Below, one piece after another: positions 8,275-19,839 of a stretch of 64,000 nucleotides of DNA (position 1 is the stretch's first letter; each line of letters begins with the position of its first letter). The position numbers and the translations under genes were made by a program. Below the pieces are notes generated by a model. The model was not told the origin of the DNA. It saw only the letters and a list, made by a program, of their open reading frames with translations, and did no database searches. The stretch is taken from positions 1-64,000 of the forward strand of contig JAGXGC010000017.1 of assembly GCA_024636935.1 (NCBI GenBank), in the 5' to 3' direction. This DNA is from Sideroxydans sp. Its GTDB lineage: Bacteria; Pseudomonadota; Gammaproteobacteria; Burkholderiales; Gallionellaceae.

Positions 8275-8314
8275 CAAAATAAAACGGGGAATCAAGCAGA
8301 GCCTGATTCCCCGT
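8275..8314 (-). terminator. Intrinsic terminator of the phosphoribulokinase gene
   Basis: A perfect 11-bp stem (8284-8294 with 8304-8314; arms ACGGGGAATCA and TGATTCCCCGT, loop AGCAGAGCC) is followed, reading leftward, by a TTTTATTTT tract. It sits just after the prk stop codon and just before the helicase start, so it should separate the two transcripts and forces the helicase gene to have its own promoter or to rely on read-through. Confidence 0.88.
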
Positions 8315-8333
8315 TCGTATATCACATCGATAC

Positions 8334-9233
8334 TTACTTCTTGTTCTTCTTCTCAATCATCTCGTGCATGATCGGCGAGAGGATGATCTCCATCGCGTGG
8401 CTCATCTTGCCGCCGGGCACCACCATGGTGTTGGCACGGGACATGAATGAGTTGGGGATCATGGACAGGTAGTAAGGGAAGTCCACGCCTTTCGGATTGC
8501 GGAAACGGATGACCACGAAGCTTTCGTCCGGAGTCGGGATGTCGCGCGCGATGAAAGGATTGGATGTATCCACGGTCGCCACACGCTGGAAGTTGATGTC
8601 AGTGTGTGTGAACTGCGGGGTGATGTATTTGATGTAGTCCGGCATGCGACGCATGATGGTGTCCACAGTCGCTTCTGCTGAATAGCCGCGCTCAGCCTTG
8701 TCGCGATGGATCTTCTGGATCCACTCGAGGTTGACCACTGGCACCACGCCGATGCCGAGGTCGACATACTTACCAGCGTCGACGCCCTTGGCTTCATCTT
8801 TGGCCAGACCGTGCAGACCTTCGTAGAACAACAGGTCGGAACCAGCGTCGATGTCTTCCCAAGGTGTAAACACACCAGGAGTCAGATCGGTCAGACCGAA
8901 GTGCTTGTTGTGCTCAACGGCCTCTGGCTCGCTGTGCACGTAGTAGCGACGTTTGCACATGCCGGTATCGCCGTATTGCTTGAACATCTCTTCGATCTTC
9001 TCGAAGTGGTTAGCTTCGGGGCCGAAATGACTGAAGCTGTGGTTGCCTGCCTTGGTCGCTTCGGCTGCCGCTGCGCGGAAGGCCATGCGATCCAGACTGT
9101 GCAGGCTGTCGCCTTCGATCACGGCGGCGCTGATCTTTTCTCTGCGGAAAATGTTCTCAAACGCGCGCTTGACTGTGGTTGTGCCTGCGCCGGACGAACC
9201 GGTTACGGCGATTACGGGGTGCTTGACGGACAT
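8334..9233 (-). CDS. prk: Phosphoribulokinase, class I
   Basis: A 299-residue proteobacterial-type phosphoribulokinase. It has the P-loop GSSGAGTTT (residues 12-20) in MSVKHPVIAVTGSSGAG, then the ribulose-5-phosphate region (EGDSLHSLDR, FSHFGPEANH), then LFYEGLHGL and the C-terminal VVPGGKMSHAMEIILSPIM. It uses ATP to make ribulose-1,5-bisphosphate, the CO2 acceptor of Rubisco, so its presence is direct evidence of a Calvin cycle. No Rubisco gene is in this window. It is monocistronic by context: a strong terminator follows and leuS is divergent across 147 bp. The start has a ribosome site (GGAGAGA) upstream. Confidence 0.96.
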   Translation of the reverse strand: MSVKHPVIAVTGSSGAGTTTVKRAFENIFRREKISAAVIEGDSLHSLDRMAFRAAAAEATKAGNHSFSHFGPEANHFEKIEEMFKQYGDTGMCKRRYYVHSEPEAVEHNKHFGLTDLTPGVFTPWEDIDAGSDLLFYEGLHGLAKDEAKGVDAGKYVDLGIGVVPVVNLEWIQKIHRDKAERGYSAEATVDTIMRRMPDYIKYITPQFTHTDINFQRVATVDTSNPFIARDIPTPDESFVVIRFRNPKGVDFPYYLSMIPNSFMSRANTMVVPGGKMSHAMEIILSPIMHEMIEKKNKK

Positions 9234-9336
9234 AGGTTCTCTCTCCTGAAAACGATATGGATAAAATTTTTGGAAGCGGATTCTACCTTGTTTCGGTTCT
9301 GGTAGCGAGGTGCGGGCGGCGCACCTTCGATGTCGC

Positions 9337-11948
<2,612 letters not shown>

Positions 11949-11950
11949 AT

Positions 11951-12460
11951 ATGAAAACGATGCGCAACTTTCTGTTGTTACTCTCCGCGTTGACGCTGGC
12001 AGCTTGCGGCTTCCACTTGCGTGGCAGCGATCTACAGGACGTGCGCTTCGGTTTTAAATCGCTCTATATCAAGACACCGGGCGAGACTCCTTTCGTCGCC
12101 GAATTGCGTCGCACCCTTGGCAAGAGCAAGATGGATCCAGTCGCAACAGCGGATCAAGCCGAGTTGATACTGGAGATCGTTTCCGAGAACACCACCAAGC
12201 AGATCCTCTCGCTTTCAGGCAGCGGACGTGTACGCGAGTATCAACTGGGCTATCGCGTCTCCATGCGCGCCTACGACCTGCAACAAGCCGAATGGCTGCC
12301 GCCGGACGACATACGACTGAATCGCATTCTGGCTTATGACGATGCGCTGATCCTGGCTAAACAACAAGAAGAAGCACAGCTGTACAAGGACATGCGTACC
12401 GATGCCGTAGCCCAGACTGTGCGCCGCCTGATGCGCGCCAAGCCACAAGCACAGGAATAA
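11951..12460 (+). CDS. lptE: LPS-assembly lipoprotein LptE
   Basis: This 169-residue lipoprotein has a signal peptide with lipobox LTLAACGFHLRG (lipidated Cys19). GFHLRG right after the Cys is the hallmark of LptE (RlpB). LptE plugs the LptD barrel and helps deliver lipopolysaccharide to the outer leaflet of the outer membrane. I choose the ATG at 11951; a GTG two codons upstream overlaps the leuS stop but is unnecessary. Its place between leuS and holA is the conserved one. Confidence 0.93.
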   Translation: MKTMRNFLLLLSALTLAACGFHLRGSDLQDVRFGFKSLYIKTPGETPFVAELRRTLGKSKMDPVATADQAELILEIVSENTTKQILSLSGSGRVREYQLGYRVSMRAYDLQQAEWLPPDDIRLNRILAYDDALILAKQQEEAQLYKDMRTDAVAQTVRRLMRAKPQAQE

Positions 12461-12461
12461 G

Positions 12462-13475
12462 ATGAACATCACCAGCGAAGACTTGCCGCGTCATCTGGCC
12501 AAGGGCTTGGGTTCGCTGTATGTGATCCAAGGCGAAGCTTTGCTGCTCGCCATCGAGGCGGCCGATGCCATCCGCGCTGCCGCACGTGCGGCGGGCTACG
12601 ATGAGCGCGAAACATTGATTGCCGATCAAGGCTTCAAATGGTCTACGTTGCGCAATAGTGCCCAGAGCATGTCGCTGTTCTCGGCACGCAAGGTGATCGA
12701 CCTGCGCATCCCAACCGGCAAGCCGGGCGTGGAAGGTGCGCAAGCGCTGCAAGAACATTGCGAGAATCTGAACGCTGACACACTGACACTTATCTCGCTG
12801 CCCAAGCTCGACGGCACGGCCATGAAGAGCAAATGGTTCACTGCATTGGCACAACACGCCACGGTGATCAGCGCAGACGAAGTGGCGATCAATGCACTAC
12901 CTCTTTGGATCGCCGGACGACTGAAGCGTCAGGAACAAAGCGCCGATGCCGACACACTGGCCTTTCTCGCGCAAAAGGTCGAAGGCAATCTGCTGGCCGC
13001 ATTTCAAGAGATTCAGAAGCTGGCCTTGTTGTTTCCCGCCGGACCGCTCACCTTCGAACAGGTGAAGGACTCGGTGATGGATGTGGCGCGCTACGACGTG
13101 TTCAAGTTGTCCGAGGCGATGCTGGCAGGCGATGCGGAACGTTATGTGCGTATCCTCGAAGGTCTGCGCGCCGAAGGCACGGCAACTGTGTTGATTTTGT
13201 GGGCGGTGGCTGAAGATATCCGTGCGCTGGCCAAAGTGTCGCGTGCGGTACAGCAGGGCAGCAACCTCTCCAGCGCTTTACGCGAGGCGCGAGTGTGGGG
13301 CATTCGCCAGAAACTGGTGGAACGTGCCGCACGCCGTTTCAATCCGACTTTCGCCGAGCGCGCTTTGAAACAGGCGGCACTGATCGACCGTCTGGTGAAA
13401 GGTCTGCGCCAAGGCGATGTGTGGGATGAGCTGCTGCAGCTCGGCGTGCGTTGCGCCCGTGCAGGTGCGCGATGA
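12462..13475 (+). CDS. holA: DNA polymerase III subunit delta
   Basis: This 337-residue protein fits the clamp-loader delta subunit: the N-terminal segment GLGSLYVIQGEALLLAIEAA, the central ITLP-like LTLISLPKLDGTAMKSKWF and the conserved VEGNLLAAFQEIQKLALLFP and DVFKLSEAMLAGD stretches. Delta opens the beta sliding clamp during loading. It starts one base after the lptE stop and its stop overlaps the next start (ATGA), so it is translated within the leuS run. Confidence 0.93.
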   Translation: MNITSEDLPRHLAKGLGSLYVIQGEALLLAIEAADAIRAAARAAGYDERETLIADQGFKWSTLRNSAQSMSLFSARKVIDLRIPTGKPGVEGAQALQEHCENLNADTLTLISLPKLDGTAMKSKWFTALAQHATVISADEVAINALPLWIAGRLKRQEQSADADTLAFLAQKVEGNLLAAFQEIQKLALLFPAGPLTFEQVKDSVMDVARYDVFKLSEAMLAGDAERYVRILEGLRAEGTATVLILWAVAEDIRALAKVSRAVQQGSNLSSALREARVWGIRQKLVERAARRFNPTFAERALKQAALIDRLVKGLRQGDVWDELLQLGVRCARAGAR

Positions 13476-13804
13476 GCGAGGTGTTGCTGGTGGTCACCAC
13501 ACTGCCAGATCGCGCCACGGCGGAACGTATTGCTGAAGCGCTGGTCACAGCCCGCGTTGCTGCCTGCGTCAACGTACTGGCCGAATGCACTTCGGTCTAT
13601 CGCTGGCAGGGGAAGATAGAGAGAGCGGGTGAAGTACCCATGCTAATCAAGACCACCCGCGATACCTATGCGAAGTTGGAAGAGATTTTACGCAGCATGC
13701 ATCCCTATGATGTGCCAGAGATCGTCGCCCTACCGGTGACGGCAGGCTTGCCGCCCTATCTGGATTGGGTGACACAGGAAACCAAGGATAAAGGACACCT
13801 CTAA
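13472..13804 (+). CDS. cutA: Divalent-ion tolerance protein CutA
   Basis: The 110-residue product from the ATG at 13472 (MSEVLLVVTTLPDRATAERI) is a normal CutA1-type trimeric ferredoxin-like protein, with AACVNVLAECTSVYRWQGKI and MLIKTTRDTYAKLEEIL. Family members bind copper and were linked to divalent metal tolerance, though the molecular role is unsettled. The start overlaps the holA stop by four bases. The dsbD gene follows three bases later; a cutA-dsbD pairing is well known in proteobacteria. Confidence 0.9.
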   Translation: MSEVLLVVTTLPDRATAERIAEALVTARVAACVNVLAECTSVYRWQGKIERAGEVPMLIKTTRDTYAKLEEILRSMHPYDVPEIVALPVTAGLPPYLDWVTQETKDKGHL

Positions 13805-13806
13805 GA

Positions 13807-15588
13807 ATGATACGTCGTCTGTTTTTGATCGCTCTGCTATGCATTGCACCACTGGCGCAAGCCGATCTGCTCTCGTTCGGTAGCAAACCCAAGTTCCTGC
13901 CGCCCGATCAGGCATTTTCACTGGAGGTGCGCGCACTCGATCAGCGCACCTTGATTGCCAGCTTCAACATCACACCCGGTTATTACCTGTATCGCGACAA
14001 AACCACTTTCAGCCTGGGTGAAGGTCCTGCCAAGATCGCGCAAGTGTCACTGCCGGAAGGTGAGACCAAGAACGACCCAAACTTCGGTGTGATGAAAGTG
14101 TTCCATAACAGCTTTCAGGCCGAGATCGCACTGGAAGGTGTCGATCCCAAGTTGCCCTTGGTGCTTAATGCCAGCTATCAAGGATGCAGTGATGACGGCT
14201 TATGTTACCCGCCGATAGAAAAGACGCTCACCCTTGATCTGGTGACCACTGCCAGTAGCCCCTCCCCTACCATTGCTCCAGCAACCGAGGATGAGAACTC
14301 TCAGATCGCCCGCCTGTTCAAGGATGGAAACTTCTGGTTGATCGTCGTCAGCTTCTTCGGTTTTGGTCTGCTGCTCTCACTTACGCCCTGCGTGTTCCCG
14401 ATGATCCCCATCCTGTCTGGCATCATCGTCGGCCGTGGACACAAGATCACCCACACCCACGCCTTCCTGCTGTCGTTGGCTTATGTGCTGGGCATGGCCA
14501 TCACCTATGCGGCGGCAGGCGTGGCGGCAGGCTATTCCGGCGAATTGATCTCTAATGCACTACAAACCCCTTGGGCGCTGGGTGGCTTCGCGGCCATCTT
14601 CGTCGTGCTGTCGCTGTCCATGTTCGGCCTGTATGAATTACAGTTGCCTGCTGCGCTGCAAAGCAAACTGACTGACACCAGCAACAAGCTGCATGGCGGC
14701 CACCTCACCGGCGTATTCGCCATGGGCGCCTTGTCCGCCATCATCATGGGACCGTGCGTTGCCGCGCCGCTGGCGGGTGCCTTGCTATATATCAGTCAGA
14801 CGCATGACGCCGTGTTGGGTGGTAGCGCCTTATTCACGATGGGGCTGGGTATGGGCGTGCCGTTACTGATCATCGGTACTTCCGCAGGCACCTTGCTACC
14901 CAAAGCTGGGCCGTGGATGGAATCGGTGAAGCGCTTCTTCGGTGTATTGATGCTGGCGCTGGCAATCTGGATCGTCGCGCCGGTCATCCCAGTCGCTGCA
15001 CAGATGCTGGCTTGGACTGCACTGCTAATCTTCTGCGCTATCCATCTGCATGCACTAGACCCGCTGCCGACCAATGCGCGTGGGCTTAAGAAACTGGGCA
15101 AGGCGCTAGGCATCATTGCCTTGCTGCTGGGTGTTGCCTATCTGATCGGCGCACTGTCTGGAGCACGCGACATCCTACGTCCGCTGGGCACGCTGCAAAC
15201 CAGCCCAGGTATGGCTGCGCCCGCTGAGATCCATCGTTTCGAGCGTGTAAAGGGACTGGCCGCGCTGGAAGCTCGTATCGCACAAGCAAAAGGCAAAGTG
15301 GTGATGTTGGACTTCTATGCTGATTGGTGCATCTCATGCAAGGAGATGGAGCGCTTCACCTTCAGTGACCCAGCCATCCAGTCACGCATGAATAAGGCCG
15401 TGCTGTTGCAAGCTGATGTAACCGCCAACGATGCAGATGATAAAGCCCTGCTACAGCACTTCCAATTATTCGGCCCGCCGGCCATCCTGTTCTTTGACAA
15501 ACAAGGGCGCGAGCAAGGCGATCTTCGGGTGATTGGTTATCAGAATGCACAACAATTCGGCAGCTCGCTCTCCCGAGCAGGCCTATAA
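13807..15588 (+). CDS. dsbD: Thiol:disulfide interchange protein DsbD
   Basis: This 593-residue inner-membrane protein has all three DsbD parts: an N-terminal signal peptide ([19 protein letters not shown]) and periplasmic alpha domain with the Cys pair in [13 protein letters not shown]; a central eight-helix membrane domain with the functional cysteines in [10 protein letters not shown] and [11 protein letters not shown]; and a C-terminal thioredoxin-like gamma domain with [14 protein letters not shown]. It carries electrons from cytoplasmic thioredoxin to periplasmic disulfide isomerases and cytochrome c maturation. The latter matters for an organism relying on c-type cytochromes such as the Cyc2-like protein in this window. 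Confidence 0.95.
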   Translation: MIRRLFLIALLCIAPLAQADLLSFGSKPKFLPPDQAFSLEVRALDQRTLIASFNITPGYYLYRDKTTFSLGEGPAKIAQVSLPEGETKNDPNFGVMKVFHNSFQAEIALEGVDPKLPLVLNASYQGCSDDGLCYPPIEKTLTLDLVTTASSPSPTIAPATEDENSQIARLFKDGNFWLIVVSFFGFGLLLSLTPCVFPMIPILSGIIVGRGHKITHTHAFLLSLAYVLGMAITYAAAGVAAGYSGELISNALQTPWALGGFAAIFVVLSLSMFGLYELQLPAALQSKLTDTSNKLHGGHLTGVFAMGALSAIIMGPCVAAPLAGALLYISQTHDAVLGGSALFTMGLGMGVPLLIIGTSAGTLLPKAGPWMESVKRFFGVLMLALAIWIVAPVIPVAAQMLAWTALLIFCAIHLHALDPLPTNARGLKKLGKALGIIALLLGVAYLIGALSGARDILRPLGTLQTSPGMAAPAEIHRFERVKGLAALEARIAQAKGKVVMLDFYADWCISCKEMERFTFSDPAIQSRMNKAVLLQADVTANDADDKALLQHFQLFGPPAILFFDKQGREQGDLRVIGYQNAQQFGSSLSRAGL

Positions 15589-15655
15589 CTCTGATTACAC
15601 TCAACTTCATCGAACTGATGGACAAAGTTCCCCATTTTGCGGCAAACTGCGCGCC

Positions 15656-16099
15656 ATGAAACACGTTCTCGTCCTGCACGGCCCCAACTTGAACTTGCTC
15701 GGCACTCGCGAGCCGGAAGTATATGGTCGCGTCACGTTGAGTGAAATTAACGTCAAATTGACGGCACAAGCCGAAAAGAGCGATGCCAAGCTGGACTATT
15801 TCCAGAGCAACACCGAAGGTATGCTGGTCGACCGCGTGCAGCAAGCTCGTATCGATGGTGTCGACTTCATCATCATCAACCCGGCCGCATTCACCCATAC
15901 CAGCGTCGCCTTGCGCGATGCGCTGGCAGCGGTCGCCATTCCTTTCGTCGAGGTTCACCTTTCCAACGTGTTCGCCCGTGAGGCCTTCCGCAAGGAATCC
16001 TATTTCTCTGACATCGCCGTCGGCGTCATCAGCGGCTTAGGGGCGACCGGTTACGAACTCGCTTTGCAATTCGCACTACAACATTCTGTAAGGAGCTAA
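15656..16099 (+). CDS. aroQ: 3-dehydroquinate dehydratase, type II
   Basis: The 147-residue product from the ATG at 15656 is a type II dehydroquinase: [20 protein letters not shown] contains the active-site loop with the catalytic Tyr ([10 protein letters not shown]), followed by [16 protein letters not shown] and [16 protein letters not shown] with the catalytic His. It catalyses the third step of the shikimate pathway. An in-frame extension back to 15533 overlaps dsbD and is not credible. It directly precedes accB and accC, a common and conserved linkage. Confidence 0.95.
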   Translation: MKHVLVLHGPNLNLLGTREPEVYGRVTLSEINVKLTAQAEKSDAKLDYFQSNTEGMLVDRVQQARIDGVDFIIINPAAFTHTSVALRDALAAVAIPFVEVHLSNVFAREAFRKESYFSDIAVGVISGLGATGYELALQFALQHSVRS

Positions 16100-16102
16100 A
16101 AA

Positions 16103-16552
16103 ATGGATCTGCGCAAACTTAAGACACTGATTGAACTGGTTGAGAACTCGGGCATCGCCGAATTGGAACTGACTGAAGGCGAAGAGCATGTTCGCATCTC
16201 GCGCTCCAGCTCCGTCGCTGCACCGATGCAACATGTATATGCTGCAGCCCCTCAGCACGCCCCTGCACCAGCAGCCGCACCAGTAGCCGCCGCCCCCGCA
16301 GAACCTGCCCAGCCTGAAGGCTATGTAGTCAAATCACCGATGGTCGGCACTTTCTACCGCGCACCATCCCCTGGCGCGAAATCTTTCGTTGATATTGGTT
16401 CCAGCGTGAACGCTGGTGACACCCTGTGCATCATCGAGGCGATGAAACTACTGAACGAGATCGATACCGATAAGGGTGGCGTCATCAAAGCCGTGCTGGT
16501 CGAAAACGGTCAACCGGTCGAATTCGGCCAACCATTGTTCATCGTAGGTTAA
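16103..16552 (+). CDS. accB: Biotin carboxyl carrier protein of acetyl-CoA carboxylase
   Basis: This 149-residue protein has an N-terminal dimerisation segment ([18 protein letters not shown]), an Ala/Pro-rich flexible linker at about residues 48-70 and a C-terminal biotinyl domain. The biotinylated lysine is Lys115 in [12 protein letters not shown]. It carries the carboxyl group between the AccC and AccAD active sites in the first committed step of fatty acid synthesis. It lies 3 bp after aroQ and 57 bp before the chosen accC start. Confidence 0.97.
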   Translation: MDLRKLKTLIELVENSGIAELELTEGEEHVRISRSSSVAAPMQHVYAAAPQHAPAPAAAPVAAAPAEPAQPEGYVVKSPMVGTFYRAPSPGAKSFVDIGSSVNAGDTLCIIEAMKLLNEIDTDKGGVIKAVLVENGQPVEFGQPLFIVG

Positions 16553-16609
16553 TAGACCATGGCCGTGTTCGAACGTAAACCCCGAACGACTGCGCCGGAG
16601 AAGCCCGTT

Positions 16610-17965
16610 ATGTTTGAAAAGATCCTTATCGCCAATCGTGGCGAGATCGCGCTGCGTATCCAGCGCGCCTGTCGCGAGATGGGCATAAAAACCGTCGCCG
16701 TTCACTCCGAGGCGGACGCGGAAGCCAAATACGTGAAGCTGGCCGACGAATCGGTATGTATCGGCCCAGCGTCTTCCAGTCTGAGTTATCTAAGTGTCCC
16801 CGCCATCATCAGCGCGGCGGAAGTCACCGACGCGCAGGCCATCCATCCCGGTTACGGCTTCCTGTCCGAGAACGCCGACTTCTCCGAGCGCTGTGAGAAA
16901 TCCGGCTTCGTCTTCATCGGCCCGCGCGCCGAGACCATCCGCCTGATGGGCGACAAGGTCTCTGCCAAGAACGCGATGAAGAAAGCCGGCGTGCCCTGCG
17001 TGCCCGGCGTGGACGGTGCGCTACCAGACGATCCGGCTGAAATCATCAAGATCGCCAAGTTCATCGGCTATCCAGTCATCATCAAAGCGTCAGGTGGTGG
17101 TGGTGGTCGCGGTATGCGCGTGGTGCACACTGAAGCGGCGCTGCTGAATGCGGTAACCATGACCAAAACCGAAGCACAGGCTGCCTTCAACAATCCCGTG
17201 GTGTACATGGAGAAGTTTCTGGAGAACCCGCGCCACATCGAGATCCAGGTGCTGGCCGACCAGCACGGCTGCGCGGTATACCTTGGCGAACGCGACTGCT
17301 CCATGCAGCGCCGTCACCAGAAGGTGATCGAGGAAGCGCCCGCACCGGGCGTCGACCGCAAGCTGATCGCCAAGATCGGCGAGCGTTGCGCCGAAGCCTG
17401 CCGCAAGATCAACTACCGCGGCGCCGGCACGTTCGAATTCCTGTACGAGAACGGCGAGTTCTTCTTCATCGAGATGAACACCCGTGTTCAGGTGGAGCAT
17501 CCTGTCACCGAGATGATCACCGGCGTCGACATCGTGCAGCAGCAGATCCGTATCGCGGCTGGCGAGAAGCTGCCCTTCCGCCAGAAGGACATCCAGTTCC
17601 GCGGCCACTCGGTGGAGTGCCGCATCAACGCGGAACATCCTTACACCTTCGTTCCGTCGCCGGGCCGCATCAGCAACTGGCACGTACCCGGTGGTCCCGG
17701 CATCCGCGTCGATTCGCACGTGTACAACAACTATTTCATCCCGCCGCATTACGACTCGATGATCGGCAAAGTGATTTCCTATGGCGATACCCGTGATCAG
17801 GCTATCGCGCGCATGCGCACCGCCCTATCCGAAATGGTCGTGGAAGGTATCAATACCAACATCCCGCTGCATCAGGAACTGATGAACGATGCAGCATTCG
17901 TACGCGGTGGTACCAGCATCCATTATCTGGAACACAAGCTGGCGGAACGTACCAAAGGCAAATAA
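16610..17965 (+). CDS. accC: Acetyl-CoA carboxylase, biotin carboxylase subunit
   Basis: The 451-residue protein from the ATG at 16610 starts [17 protein letters not shown], the canonical AccC start, with GGAG about nine bases upstream. An in-frame ATG at 16559 adds 17 poorly conserved residues and is less likely. The ATP-grasp core shows [11 protein letters not shown], the [19 protein letters not shown] region, [19 protein letters not shown] (metal and bicarbonate site) and the C-terminal GFVPSPGRI-like [12 protein letters not shown]. It carboxylates the biotin on AccB using ATP and bicarbonate. Confidence 0.97.
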   Translation: MFEKILIANRGEIALRIQRACREMGIKTVAVHSEADAEAKYVKLADESVCIGPASSSLSYLSVPAIISAAEVTDAQAIHPGYGFLSENADFSERCEKSGFVFIGPRAETIRLMGDKVSAKNAMKKAGVPCVPGVDGALPDDPAEIIKIAKFIGYPVIIKASGGGGGRGMRVVHTEAALLNAVTMTKTEAQAAFNNPVVYMEKFLENPRHIEIQVLADQHGCAVYLGERDCSMQRRHQKVIEEAPAPGVDRKLIAKIGERCAEACRKINYRGAGTFEFLYENGEFFFIEMNTRVQVEHPVTEMITGVDIVQQQIRIAAGEKLPFRQKDIQFRGHSVECRINAEHPYTFVPSPGRISNWHVPGGPGIRVDSHVYNNYFIPPHYDSMIGKVISYGDTRDQAIARMRTALSEMVVEGINTNIPLHQELMNDAAFVRGGTSIHYLEHKLAERTKGK

Positions 17966-17968
17966 ACC

Positions 17969-18859
17969 ATGTCTTGGCTAACGCTGTCAGTCCGGGCGGA
18001 AGCCAGTCATGCTGAGGCATTGAGCGAATCGCTGCTGGCGCATGGCGCGCTGTCGGTGGACATGCTCGATGCTGATGCCGACACGCCAGATGAGCAAGCC
18101 ATCTTCGGCGAGCCCGGCGAACCAACCTCCAGTGTGTGGCAACACAATCTGATCAATGCCCTGTTCGAGCAGGATGCTGACGTCGAGTCAATCTTGCTCA
18201 CCTGCTACGACGAATTGGGTATCACCGCTCCCGCCGAGCACACTATCGAGACTCTGGAAGAGAACGACTGGGTGCGCCTCACACAGTCACAGTTCGAACC
18301 CATTCGCATCAGTGACCGGCTATGGATCGTACCGACTTGGCATAAAGCCAGTGACCCTTCTGCTATCAATATCGCACTCGACCCCGGACTCGCTTTTGGA
18401 ACCGGCAGTCATCCCACCACACGTTTGTGTCTGCGCTGGCTGGACGGACATATTCAGGGTGGCGAGACGGTATTGGATTACGGCTGCGGTTCCGGCATCC
18501 TCGCTATCGCCGCCATGAAGCTGGGTGCAAGCAGCACCGTTGGCGTGGACATCGATCCGCAAGCGGTCATCGCCAGCCGCGACAATGCGGATGCGAACCA
18601 TGTCCAAGCCGATTTCTTCACCCCGGATGGCGTCCAACTCACGCAATACGATGTGGTGGTCGCCAACATTCTCACCAACCCGCTGCGCGCACTGGCGCCG
18701 CTGCTGTCTAACGCGGCGAAGTCAGGCGGTCGCATCGTGCTATCTGGCATCCTTGCCGACCAAGCGGATGAAGTGATGCGCATCTACGCACAATGGTTCG
18801 GCTTCGCACCGGCGGTGATAGAAGACGGCTGGTGTTGCCTGTCCGGAGTGAAACGATGA
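17969..18859 (+). CDS. prmA: Ribosomal protein L11 methyltransferase
   Basis: This 296-residue SAM-dependent methyltransferase has PrmA features: an N-terminal substrate-recognition domain (MSWLTLSVRAEASHAEALSE), the linker DPGLAFGTGSHPTTRLCL, SAM motif I VLDYGCGSGILAIAAMKLGA and the NILTNPLRALAPLL (NxxxxP/L-type) motif. It trimethylates amino groups of ribosomal protein L11. It starts 3 bp after accC and overlaps the next gene by ATGA. Confidence 0.95.
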   Translation: MSWLTLSVRAEASHAEALSESLLAHGALSVDMLDADADTPDEQAIFGEPGEPTSSVWQHNLINALFEQDADVESILLTCYDELGITAPAEHTIETLEENDWVRLTQSQFEPIRISDRLWIVPTWHKASDPSAINIALDPGLAFGTGSHPTTRLCLRWLDGHIQGGETVLDYGCGSGILAIAAMKLGASSTVGVDIDPQAVIASRDNADANHVQADFFTPDGVQLTQYDVVVANILTNPLRALAPLLSNAAKSGGRIVLSGILADQADEVMRIYAQWFGFAPAVIEDGWCCLSGVKR

Positions 18860-19833
18860 GTGACACCACACTCTGCCCGCAATGCGCCACCCGCTTCAAA
18901 GTCAGCGATGAGCAACTCGATGCACATGATGGCTTGGTGCGTTGTGGTCGTTGCCAGAACGTATTCAATGCACGTGAACATTTGCAGCAAGATGAGCCTA
19001 GTCCACAACTGAGCTTGCTCATAGATGAAGAGTCTTCGCCTGTAGCGGAGGATTCCGGCGACGATACAATCAAGTTGCCAGCAGCCGAGAGATCCACTTC
19101 TGACGAAGAGAACGCTGTTTCTGAAACAGCCGATATTGCACCCATCAACGCAGATGAACCAGACACCTCCGATGTGTCGAGCGACATCGTCGAGGATACC
19201 CCGTCTAAAGATGCGTCATACCATCCCGATCTGACACCCATTCCGAATTTGACCGAGTTGGAAGATGAACCGACCACGCTGGCTCAACAAGTACAGTTCG
19301 TCGCTGATCCAATAGAAGAAGACAAACCCGCAGTATCAAAATCCAAGCAGAAACTGGGGATCTTTCTCGGCTTGATGCTCTTTTTACTGCTGGCAGCCCA
19401 AGGCACTTATTTCTTCCGCGATACGCTGGCGGTGAAACTCCCTGGACTCAAACCCTTGCTGGTCGAACTTTGCAATCGGTTCGACTGCAGCATCGGTCTA
19501 CCGCACGATGTGGATGCGCTCTCAATCGTATCTTCGGAATTGGAAGCTGATGCCAAGTTGGTGAATGTCATCACCTTGCACGCACTGCTGCATAACCGCG
19601 CCAGATATTCTCAAGCCTGGCCCAGTCTGGAACTCACACTGACCGACTCGCGCGATGATGTCATCGCCCGCCGCACCTTCCATCCTTCTGACTACCTCAA
19701 GAGCAAGGAAGATATGGAACGAGGTATCGGTCATAACCGCGAACAAGAGATCGCTTTGAAACTAGACACCACAGACCTTCGCCCCAGTGGTTACAGGCTC
19801 TTATTGTTCTATCCCCATCAACAGGCGCAGTAA
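18856..19833 (+). CDS. Zinc-ribbon / DUF3426 membrane protein
   Basis: The 325-residue protein starts at the ATG overlapping the prmA stop. Residues 1-38 are an MJ0042-type zinc ribbon with Cys7, Cys10, Cys30 and Cys33. A long acidic, Ser/Asp/Glu-rich and probably disordered stretch (about 50-165) follows, then one membrane helix (GIFLGLMLFLLLAAQGTYFF, about 170-190) and a periplasmic DUF3426 domain. The architecture is conserved next to prmA in betaproteobacteria, but the function is unknown. It ends 6 bp from the convergent ppdK stop. Confidence 0.85.
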   Translation: MSDTTLCPQCATRFKVSDEQLDAHDGLVRCGRCQNVFNAREHLQQDEPSPQLSLLIDEESSPVAEDSGDDTIKLPAAERSTSDEENAVSETADIAPINADEPDTSDVSSDIVEDTPSKDASYHPDLTPIPNLTELEDEPTTLAQQVQFVADPIEEDKPAVSKSKQKLGIFLGLMLFLLLAAQGTYFFRDTLAVKLPGLKPLLVELCNRFDCSIGLPHDVDALSIVSSELEADAKLVNVITLHALLHNRARYSQAWPSLELTLTDSRDDVIARRTFHPSDYLKSKEDMERGIGHNREQEIALKLDTTDLRPSGYRLLLFYPHQQAQ

Positions 19834-19839
19834 CCTGCC

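Noticed and set aside
18860-19833. The low-complexity acidic stretch of the DUF3426 protein as a possible frameshift product
   Set aside because: Zinc ribbon, membrane helix and DUF3426 domain are in one frame; acidic linkers are normal in this family.
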